Below, in pieces: positions 7,159-12,645 of a DNA stretch of 12,645 nt. The notes under the pieces are model-generated. The model saw only the letters and a list, made by a program, of their open reading frames with translations, was not told where the DNA came from and did no database searches. The translations under genes and the position numbers were made by a program. Source of the stretch: Pseudomonadota bacterium (GTDB lineage Bacteria > Pseudomonadota > Gammaproteobacteria > Burkholderiales > Methylophilaceae). Location of the stretch: the NCBI GenBank assembly GCA_023459535.1, contig JAEWTK010000225.1, positions 1-12,645 on the forward strand, read 5' to 3'. Each line of letters begins with the position of its first letter. The stretch's first letter is position 1.

Positions 7159-7817
7159 GCCTTCCGGATAAAACCATTCTGGCTGCCAAACTGGCAGGCG
7201 GCCTGCAACAAATGGACCTGAATATCCCGCAGGCAACGCAGGCCAGGCTTCTGGATTATCTGGCCCTGATTCACAAGTGGAACAAGGTGCACAACCTGAC
7301 CGCGGTGCGTGATCCGGTCGAAATGGTGACCTTGCATCTGCTCGACAGCCTTACGGTGCTGCCGCATGTGCATGCGCAACGGCTGCTGGATGTCGGCAGT
7401 GGCGCCGGGCTGCCGGGTATTCCGCTGGCGCTTTGTTTGCCGCAGATGCAGGTGACGGTACTCGATTCGAGTCACAAGAAAACCAGTTTCATGCGGCAGG
7501 CGAAGGCGGAGCTGGGGATTGAGAATCTGGAAGTCATCTGCGGGCGTGTTGAGCAGTACAAGCCGGCAGCGCTCTATGATGTGATCATTTCGCGTGCTTT
7601 CTCCGACCTCGATCAGTTCACCGGTCTCACGCGGCATCTGTGCAAGCCAGACGGACAATGGCTGGCGATGAAGGGAGTGCATCCTTACGATGAGCTGGCG
7701 CAGATCGGCATCCAGCCTTCACGAATTCTGCCTTTGTATGTGGCAGGCCTGGAGGCGCAGCGTCATTTGGTTTTCCTGCCATTCAATCCAGAAGCAACGA
7801 CGAACAAGGTGGCCTGA
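7155..7817 (+). CDS. rsmG: 16S rRNA (guanine-527-N7)-methyltransferase RsmG (GidB)
   Basis: S-adenosylmethionine-dependent methyltransferase that adds the N7 methyl group to G527 in the 530 loop of 16S rRNA. The 220-aa protein shows [14 protein letters not shown] and [11 protein letters not shown] near the N-terminus and the SAM-binding loop [17 protein letters not shown] from residue 77. [16 protein letters not shown] carries the acidic residue that usually contacts the ribose, and [14 protein letters not shown] follows. It starts at ATG 7155, overlapping the mnmG stop by 4 bases, and ends 3 bases before parA, so mnmG, rsmG, parA and parB look like one transcription unit. In other bacteria loss of this enzyme gives low-level streptomycin resistance. 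Confidence 0.97.
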   Translation: MSLPDKTILAAKLAGGLQQMDLNIPQATQARLLDYLALIHKWNKVHNLTAVRDPVEMVTLHLLDSLTVLPHVHAQRLLDVGSGAGLPGIPLALCLPQMQVTVLDSSHKKTSFMRQAKAELGIENLEVICGRVEQYKPAALYDVIISRAFSDLDQFTGLTRHLCKPDGQWLAMKGVHPYDELAQIGIQPSRILPLYVAGLEAQRHLVFLPFNPEATTNKVA

Positions 7818-7820
7818 GTC

Positions 7821-8606
7821 ATGAAAATATTAGCAATCAGTAATCAAAAAGGCGGCGTCGGAAAAACCACGACGTGTGTCAATCTGGCGGCCAGTCTGGC
7901 TGCCACCAGGAGAAAGGTGCTTTTGATCGACCTGGATCCCCAAGGTAATGCCACCACCGGCAGCGGTGTTGATAAGTCGGCGATGAAGAAAACCATTTAC
8001 CACGTGCTGATCGGCAAGAACTCGCTGAAGGAGGTGATCCAGCCTTCGGTCAAGGGTAAATTCGACGTGGCGCCGGCCAATCGTGACTTGGCAGGTGCCG
8101 AAGTCGAACTGGTCAATGAGATCGCACGTGAAACCCGGCTGAAGGTGGCTTTGAAGGAGGTGGAAGGCACATATGACTACGTGCTGATCGATTGCCCCCC
8201 TGCCCTCAGCCTGATTACGGTCAATGCCTTGACAGCGGCGCATGCCGTCATGATTCCGATGCAATGCGAATATTTCGCGCTGGAAGGATTGTCCGATCTG
8301 GTCAACACCATCAAGAAGGTGCGTTTGCATCTGAATCCGGACCTGGAAATCGAAGGTTTGCTGCGCACCATGTTTGATAACCGCAATACGCTGGCGCAAC
8401 AGGTGTCGGGAGAGCTGGCACAGCATTTTGGTGACAAGGTCTACCGTACCGTGATTCCGCGCAACATACGTTTGGCGGAAGCGCCCAGTTACGGGGTGCC
8501 AGTGCTTTTCCACGATAGAACATCAAAAGGCGCGCAGGCTTATTTGGCACTGGCGGGTGAAATTATCAATCGTCAGACCGCGCAACGCGCAGCAGGAACA
8601 AGTTAG
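7821..8606 (+). CDS. parA: Chromosome partitioning ATPase ParA (Soj)
   Basis: Deviant-Walker ATPase that binds DNA non-specifically as an ATP dimer and is displaced by ParB, driving segregation of the parS/origin region. The 261-aa chromosomal-type protein begins directly with the ATPase fold (no N-terminal DNA-binding extension as in plasmid ParA). The deviant Walker A KGGVGKTT is at 10-17, the Walker A' DLDPQGNAT starts at Asp38, and the Walker B hydrophobic strand leads to Asp124 in VLIDCPPALS. PMQCEYFALEGL and IPRNIRLAEAPSYG are characteristic chromosomal ParA segments. It starts 3 bases after rsmG, with an AAGGTGG site about 9 bases upstream. Its stop codon lies inside an 11-bp tandem duplication. 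Confidence 0.97.
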   Translation: MKILAISNQKGGVGKTTTCVNLAASLAATRRKVLLIDLDPQGNATTGSGVDKSAMKKTIYHVLIGKNSLKEVIQPSVKGKFDVAPANRDLAGAEVELVNEIARETRLKVALKEVEGTYDYVLIDCPPALSLITVNALTAAHAVMIPMQCEYFALEGLSDLVNTIKKVRLHLNPDLEIEGLLRTMFDNRNTLAQQVSGELAQHFGDKVYRTVIPRNIRLAEAPSYGVPVLFHDRTSKGAQAYLALAGEIINRQTAQRAAGTS

Positions 8607-8615
8607 GAACAAGTT
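8594..8615 (+). repeat. 11-bp tandem duplication at the parA/parB junction
   Basis: AGGAACAAGTT occurs twice in direct succession, 8594-8604 and 8605-8615, immediately before the parB ATG at 8616. The parA stop TAG (8604-8606) is created across the junction of the two copies, and the second copy supplies the parB ribosome binding site (AGGA, 7 bases before the ATG). With a single copy, parA would read on into parB in another frame for about 19 codons. Confidence 0.9.
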
Positions 8616-9476
8616 ATGGTAAAGCTCAAGGGTTTGGGTCGTGGTCTGGATTCGTTATTGGCAGGAGATGACAGTGCGGGCGGGGATGGTGATGCACTGA
8701 AAATCCTCAAGGTCGGCCAGTTGCAGCCGGGAAAATATCAGCCGCGGACACAGATGGATGAAGAGTCCTTGGCGAGTCTGGCCGATTCGATCAAGGCGCA
8801 GGGCATCATGCAGCCGATACTGGTGCGTGAAATTGGTGATCAGCACTATGAAATCATTGCCGGTGAGCGGCGCTGGCGTGCTTCGCAGCTGGCCGGTCTT
8901 GAGCAGGTGCCGGTTCTGGTGCGTGATATCCCTGATGAATCCGCATTGGCCATGGCGCTGATTGAAAATATCCAACGTGAGAACCTCAATCCGATTGAAG
9001 AAGCGCAAGGCATCAAGCGCCTGATCGACGAATTCGACATGACCCATCAGTTGGCTGCAGAAGCGGTCGGTCGTTCGAGAGCGGCGGTGACCAATCTGCT
9101 GCGCTTGTTGAATTTGCTGCCTGCCGTGCAGAACATGGTGATGCAGGGTGAGATCGAGATGGGGCATGCGCGCGCCCTGCTGGCCTTGGATGGTGCAAAG
9201 CAGGTGATGGCGGCAGAACAGGTGGCGGCCAAAGGGCTTTCGGTACGTGAAGCGGAACTACTGGCCAAGCGCCTGGTGGCGGATATCAAGAAACCGGCCA
9301 AGCAGGTGGCGCAGGATAGGGATGTCTTGCGTCTGCAGGAAAATCTGGCCGAGCAACTGGGTGCGCCGGTGCATATACAAACGGGTCGCGGCGGCGCTGG
9401 AACCCTGAAAATTCGCTACAGCAACCTCGATCAACTCGATGACATCATCGCCAAACTCAAGGGTTCAAGTCACTGA
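8616..9476 (+). CDS. parB: Chromosome partitioning protein ParB (Spo0J)
   Basis: parS-binding CTPase clamp that loads at the two parS sites upstream, spreads along DNA and stimulates ParA. The 286-aa protein has a short N-terminal arm with the basic KGLGRGLDSLL segment that in the family stimulates ParA. The ParB/Srx nucleotide-binding domain has GERRWRA at 83-89 and ENIQRENLNPIEEA. A helix-turn-helix follows, with AAEAVGRSRAAVTNLLRLLNL, which reads parS. The C-terminal dimerisation domain ends at GTLKIRYSNLDQLDDIIAKLKG. Nine bases separate it from parA. All key motifs are intact, consistent with a working parABS system. Confidence 0.97.
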   Translation: MVKLKGLGRGLDSLLAGDDSAGGDGDALKILKVGQLQPGKYQPRTQMDEESLASLADSIKAQGIMQPILVREIGDQHYEIIAGERRWRASQLAGLEQVPVLVRDIPDESALAMALIENIQRENLNPIEEAQGIKRLIDEFDMTHQLAAEAVGRSRAAVTNLLRLLNLLPAVQNMVMQGEIEMGHARALLALDGAKQVMAAEQVAAKGLSVREAELLAKRLVADIKKPAKQVAQDRDVLRLQENLAEQLGAPVHIQTGRGGAGTLKIRYSNLDQLDDIIAKLKGSSH

Positions 9477-9481
9477 CACAC

Positions 9482-9510
9482 TTGACTTAAGCGCCATTTA
9501 ACAAGACAAT
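9482..9510 (+). promoter_or_regulatory. Candidate promoter of the atp operon
   Basis: TTGACT (9482-9487) is separated by 17 bases from GACAAT (9505-9510), matching sigma-70 -35 at 5/6 and -10 at 4/6. It starts 5 bases after the parB stop and would give a leader of about 75 bases before atpI. The fit is only moderate; the operon could also be read through from parB. Confidence 0.4.
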
Positions 9511-9527
9511 TCAGGGCTTGATAAATT

Positions 9528-9547
9528 TTGCAGAAGAATTTCTGCAA
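9528..9547. other. Inverted repeat in the parB-atpI gap
   Basis: A perfect 8-bp inverted repeat, TTGCAGAA / TTCTGCAA, with loop GAAT lies about 50 bases after parB. No T-run follows, so it is a poor intrinsic terminator. It could be a 3' end hairpin of the par transcript, an operator, or a leader structure of the atp mRNA. A 10-bp palindrome, AACCCGGGTT, follows at 9557-9566. Confidence 0.5.
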
Positions 9548-9590
9548 TTAATTTGCAACCCGGGTTTGTTAGACTTCAGTCGGAAATCAC

Positions 9591-10016
9591 TTGTCAGACA
9601 ATAACTTAACGGCAAGTGCGCCGGAAATTGAAAAAGTCACCGCAATCTTCAAGCGAGCTGCGAAATGGCAGGGCATCAGTACGCTCGGCATCGCAGCTGT
9701 TGCTTATGTGCTTGCCGGTACGCCGGGTTTAATCTCTGCGCTGATAGGCGGAGCTGTAGTGTTGATCGGCAGTTTTGTCGCCACGCGGATTGCGCGGCGC
9801 AGCGAGAAAAGCACACAGGCGGGCGCAATACTCATCAATATGTTGTTGGCCGAAGCCGTCAAGATCCTGGTGATCGTGATGCTGCTCTGGTTGAGTTTTA
9901 AAGTATATGCAGACCAGTTGGTGCTGATGGCCCTGTTTTGTTCTCTGGCCGCGGCAGCGATATTGTCTGGCTCGGCAGTTTATGCCCTCAATAGTGAAAG
10001 TGAAAAGCAAGGTTAA
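9591..10016 (+). CDS. atpI: ATP synthase protein I (AtpI)
   Basis: Small membrane protein at the head of atp operons, thought to help assemble the c-ring. It is 141 aa with about four hydrophobic segments (near 28-43, 46-64, 80-103 and 108-133) and the basic loop [10 protein letters not shown] at 65-74. Then comes the segment [19 protein letters not shown], in which a basic residue inside a hydrophobic stretch is typical of the family. Translation must start at a non-ATG codon: TTG 9591, preceded by a weak GGA 6 bases upstream, gives a natural N-terminus, and the next in-frame ATG is far inside the protein. Five bases separate it from atpB. Identification rests on position and hydrophobic pattern more than on strongly conserved motifs. 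Confidence 0.88.
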   Translation: MSDNNLTASAPEIEKVTAIFKRAAKWQGISTLGIAAVAYVLAGTPGLISALIGGAVVLIGSFVATRIARRSEKSTQAGAILINMLLAEAVKILVIVMLLWLSFKVYADQLVLMALFCSLAAAAILSGSAVYALNSESEKQG

Positions 10017-10021
10017 AAGTC

Positions 10022-10831
10022 ATGGCGACAGAGCACGAATTAACTCCTTCCGGATACATCTCACATCACCTTTCCAATAATGCCGTCCCGGTTGGCGACG
10101 GTGGTTTCTGGACCTTGCATATCGATACACTGGTCATGTCGGCGATCCTCGGCGTGATCGTATTCGGCCTGCTCTGGTTGGCAGCTCGTAGTGTGACTTC
10201 CGGCGTACCGAGCAAGCGTCAGGCATTCGTCGAGTTGTTGTTCGACTTCATTGACGGTCAGGTCAAGAGTATTTTCCACGGCGAACGTCACAGATTCATT
10301 GCACCGCTGGCGCTGACGGTATTTGTCTGGGTGTTCATGATGAACGCCATGGACTTCTTGCCGATCGATGTCATGGCCTGGATTTATCATTCCGTTTTTG
10401 GTCTTGAGTACTGGCGCAGCGTGCCGACTTCCGATATCAATGCAACGTTCGCTCTGGCGCTGGCTGTCTGGTTCCTGATGATTTTCTTCGCCATCAGCGT
10501 CAAGGGTCTGGGTGGTTGGATACACGAACTGTTCTGTTCTCCGTTCGGCAGCAATCCGCTGGTCTGGATCCCCAACTTCCTCTTCAATGTCATCGAATAC
10601 GTTTCAAAGCCCCTCTCCCATTCCCTGCGTCTGTTCGGCAATATGTATGCCGGTGAAGTGATCTTCCTGCTGCTGGGCATGTGGGCTGCGACCGGTCTGG
10701 TTGGCACGTTCTTCGGCGCGTTCCTGGGCATCGGCTGGGCCATCTTCCATATTCTGATTGTGACCCTGCAGGCGTTCATTTTTATGACGCTGACCGTTGT
10801 CTATTTGTCCATGGCACATGACAGCCATTGA
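10022..10831 (+). CDS. atpB: ATP synthase Fo subunit a
   Basis: Membrane stator subunit that forms the proton half-channels against the c-ring. The 269-aa protein has the usual extended N-terminus and five to six membrane helices. The family core [14 protein letters not shown] is present with the essential Arg203 (E. coli R210), and Glu212, His243 and Gln250 correspond to E. coli E219, H245 and Q252. The end reads [26 protein letters not shown]. No sodium-specific replacement is obvious at these positions. A weak AAGG lies about 10 bases before the ATG. Confidence 0.98.
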   Translation: MATEHELTPSGYISHHLSNNAVPVGDGGFWTLHIDTLVMSAILGVIVFGLLWLAARSVTSGVPSKRQAFVELLFDFIDGQVKSIFHGERHRFIAPLALTVFVWVFMMNAMDFLPIDVMAWIYHSVFGLEYWRSVPTSDINATFALALAVWFLMIFFAISVKGLGGWIHELFCSPFGSNPLVWIPNFLFNVIEYVSKPLSHSLRLFGNMYAGEVIFLLLGMWAATGLVGTFFGAFLGIGWAIFHILIVTLQAFIFMTLTVVYLSMAHDSH

Positions 10832-11171
<340 letters not shown>

Positions 11172-11194
11172 GTCCTTAACTAATCAGTTTAGTT

Positions 11195-11225
11195 GCGAAG
11201 TCCTGTCTGAAATGCGGGACTTTGC
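11195..11225 (+). other. Intercistronic stem-loop between atpE and atpF
   Basis: GCGAAGTCC (11195-11203) pairs with GGACTTTGC (11217-11225), nine pairs including one G-U, around a 13-base loop. It sits between the atpE stop and the atpF ribosome binding site (AGGAG near 11230). There is no T-run after it, so it is more likely an mRNA-stabilising or processing hairpin than a terminator. It could help raise the yield of subunit c relative to b. Confidence 0.5.
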
Positions 11226-11240
11226 AGCTAGGAGCAAAAG

Positions 11241-11711
11241 ATGAATATAAACCTGACACTCTTTGCGCAGGCTATTACATTCGCAGTGCTGATTTGGTTT
11301 ACCGCCAAGTTTATCTGGCCCCCATTGCTGGGTGCCATTGAAAAGCGCCAGAAAGAAATCGCGGATGGTTTGGCTGCAGGCGAACGTGGTCGCAGTGAGT
11401 TGGAGCAGGCCTCAAAGCGTTCTGCGGAAACAGTAGAAGAAGCCAAGCTGCGTGCATCCGATATTATTTCCCAGGCTGAAAAGCGTGCGACCGAAATCGT
11501 TGAAGCCGCGAAGGAAGCCGCCAAAACCGAGGGTGATCGCATTATTGCCGGCGCCAAGGCTGAAATTGATCAAGAAGTGAATCGCGCCAAGGAAGGTTTG
11601 CGTCAGCAAGTTTCCGCTTTGGCCGTCGCTGGCGCAGAGAAAATTCTGCGTAAAGAGATCGATGCCAAAGCCCATGCCGATATGCTAAGCACTATCGCTA
11701 ACGAGCTATAA
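11241..11711 (+). CDS. atpF: ATP synthase Fo subunit b
   Basis: Peripheral stalk subunit linking Fo to F1, acting as a dimer. The 156-aa protein has a single N-terminal membrane helix (about residues 5-25, [22 protein letters not shown]). The rest is a highly charged, alanine-rich helix predicted to form the stalk coiled coil, with the conserved [12 protein letters not shown] at 33-44. The C-terminus, [20 protein letters not shown], is the part that usually meets subunit delta. A clear AGGAG ribosome binding site lies 6-7 bases before the ATG. It is the standard length and intact. Confidence 0.97.
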   Translation: MNINLTLFAQAITFAVLIWFTAKFIWPPLLGAIEKRQKEIADGLAAGERGRSELEQASKRSAETVEEAKLRASDIISQAEKRATEIVEAAKEAAKTEGDRIIAGAKAEIDQEVNRAKEGLRQQVSALAVAGAEKILRKEIDAKAHADMLSTIANEL

Positions 11712-11727
11712 GAGAGCAAGTACGATC

Positions 11728-12264
11728 ATGGCTGAAGCAATCACTATCGTTAGACCCTATGCTGTTGCTGCGTTCCGTCTGGCAAGGGAACAGAAGGCGC
11801 TGACCAAATGGTCGGAAATGCTGAATTTTGCTGCCGCAGTGGCAGCAGATGCGCAGATGAAAGCCTATATTGAGGATCCAAAAGTCACAGCGGAAGCGTT
11901 GGAAAAGATGTTTCTGGCCATCTGTGACAAGAAACTCGATGCGGCCGGCGTCAACCTGATCAAGCTGCTCGGTGAATACGGCCGTCTGGCATTGCTGCCG
12001 GAAGTAGCAGCTGCCTTTGAAGAACTGAAGGCTGAAGATGAAGGTGTGCTGGAGGCCGAAATCACGGCAGCCGCAAAACCTGCAGACAGTGCAGTCAAGG
12101 ATCTGGTCAAACGTCTGGAAACCAAGTTCGGCAAGAAAATCGAAGCAAGCGTCAAGATCGACCCTGAGCTTATCGGTGGGGTCAAGATTGTGATTGGCGA
12201 TACCGTCATCGACGCTTCCGTCCGTGGTCAACTTCAAGAGTTGGCCTACACGCTTAAAAGTTAG
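11728..12264 (+). CDS. atpH: ATP synthase F1 subunit delta
   Basis: OSCP/delta subunit at the top of F1 that ties the alpha-beta hexamer to the b stalk. The 178-aa protein has the N-terminal signature RPYAVAAF at 9-16, a six-helix N-terminal domain, and the C-terminal family motif GGVKIVIGDTVIDASVRGQL from residue 150. It begins 16 bases after atpF with only a weak AGAGAG purine stretch upstream, so translation may depend on atpF. It ends 25 bases before atpA. Confidence 0.97.
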   Translation: MAEAITIVRPYAVAAFRLAREQKALTKWSEMLNFAAAVAADAQMKAYIEDPKVTAEALEKMFLAICDKKLDAAGVNLIKLLGEYGRLALLPEVAAAFEELKAEDEGVLEAEITAAAKPADSAVKDLVKRLETKFGKKIEASVKIDPELIGGVKIVIGDTVIDASVRGQLQELAYTLKS

Positions 12265-12289
12265 GCCATAAAGGTCAGGAGACAGAGTA

Positions 12290-12645
12290 ATGCAGTTATC
12301 CACATCAGAAATCAGTGAACTGATTAAAAGCAGGTTAGAGAATTACGATACCAGTGCAGAAGCGCGTACCCAGGGTACCGTGATTTCTGTCACCGACGGT
12401 ATCGTGCGTATCCACGGTCTGTCCAACGTGATGTCCGGTGAAATGATCGAATTCCCGGGCAATACCTTCGGTCTCGCGCTCAACCTCGAGCGCGATTCTG
12501 TTGGTGCCGTGGTGCTAGGTAGCTACGAACACATTTCCGAAGGCGACACATGCAAGTGCACCGGCCGCATTCTGGAAGTGCCGGTCGGTCCGGAACTGGT
12601 CGGTCGCGTGGTCAACGCACTGGGTCAGCCGATTGATGGCAAGGG
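12290..12645 (+). CDS. atpA: ATP synthase F1 subunit alpha, 5' part
   Basis: The first 118 codons of the non-catalytic nucleotide-binding subunit; the gene is cut by the window end. The visible part is the N-terminal delta-binding helix ([20 protein letters not shown]) and the beta-barrel crown domain with [46 protein letters not shown] and [20 protein letters not shown]. The Walker A loop would follow beyond the window. An AGGAG ribosome binding site precedes the ATG by about 7 bases. Codons 3-5 contain a perfect DnaA-box sequence. Confidence 0.98.
   Translation, partial: MQLSTSEISELIKSRLENYDTSAEARTQGTVISVTDGIVRIHGLSNVMSGEMIEFPGNTFGLALNLERDSVGAVVLGSYEHISEGDTCKCTGRILEVPVGPELVGRVVNALGQPIDGK
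12296..12304 (+). other. Single perfect DnaA-box match inside the atpA start
   Basis: TTATCCACA equals the high-affinity E. coli DnaA box. It falls inside the first atpA codons, with no further boxes seen nearby, so it may be coincidental. It is recorded because the region is origin-proximal. Confidence 0.25.

Noticed and set aside
8120..8135. Third parS-like site inside parA (contains CACGTGAAAC)
   Set aside because: Only one half-site is intact; 11 of 16 bases match, and the left arm is lost. It is coding sequence, so a chance partial match is the simpler reading.

Overview
This window most likely comes from a betaproteobacterium, possibly of the Nitrosomonadales/Gallionellaceae type. The evidence is the protein sequences (RnpA, YidC, AtpE and ParB all read as betaproteobacterial), a moderate GC content, and the gene order rnpA-yidD-yidC-mnmE-mnmG-rsmG-parA-parB-atpIBEFHA, which is typical of the origin-proximal region in beta- and gammaproteobacteria. 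The genus is inference only. All genes except one two-gene unit lie on the + strand.

Layout. (1) 24-2374: rnpA, yidD and yidC, covering tRNA 5' processing and inner-membrane protein insertion; rnpA and yidD overlap. The left edge cuts off whatever precedes rnpA, normally rpmH. (2) 2423-3781: mnmE, followed by a strong bidirectional terminator. (3) 3819-5079: two copies of a perfect canonical parS site, about 1.25 kb apart, which bracket a minus-strand pair encoding a secreted monohaem cytochrome c (DUF1924 / SHP-like) and a cytochrome b561-type membrane protein. The promoter region of this pair holds a TATAAT -10 and an FNR/CRP-type box with one mismatch. (4) 5239-9476: mnmG, rsmG, parA and parB, tightly packed. 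A possible short leader ORF with a strong ribosome binding site lies just before mnmG. (5) 9591-12645: the ATP synthase operon atpI, atpB, atpE, atpF, atpH and the first 118 codons of atpA, where the window ends.

How the genes work together. MnmE and MnmG form one complex that modifies wobble uridines of tRNAs; here their genes are split by the cytochrome module. ParA and ParB, with the two parS sites upstream of them, form a chromosome partition system, so the cytochrome genes sit inside the expected ParB-loaded zone. The atp genes encode Fo (a, c, b) and the start of F1 (delta, alpha), and YidC is the insertase known to help assemble Fo subunit c.

Most of the window is conserved housekeeping DNA. 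The non-standard parts are the parS-flanked cytochrome pair with its putative oxygen/NO-type regulatory box, the possible mnmG leader ORF, an 11-bp tandem duplication at the parA/parB junction, and a stem-loop between atpE and atpF. I found no RNA genes, CRISPR arrays, insertion sequences or convincing replication origin.
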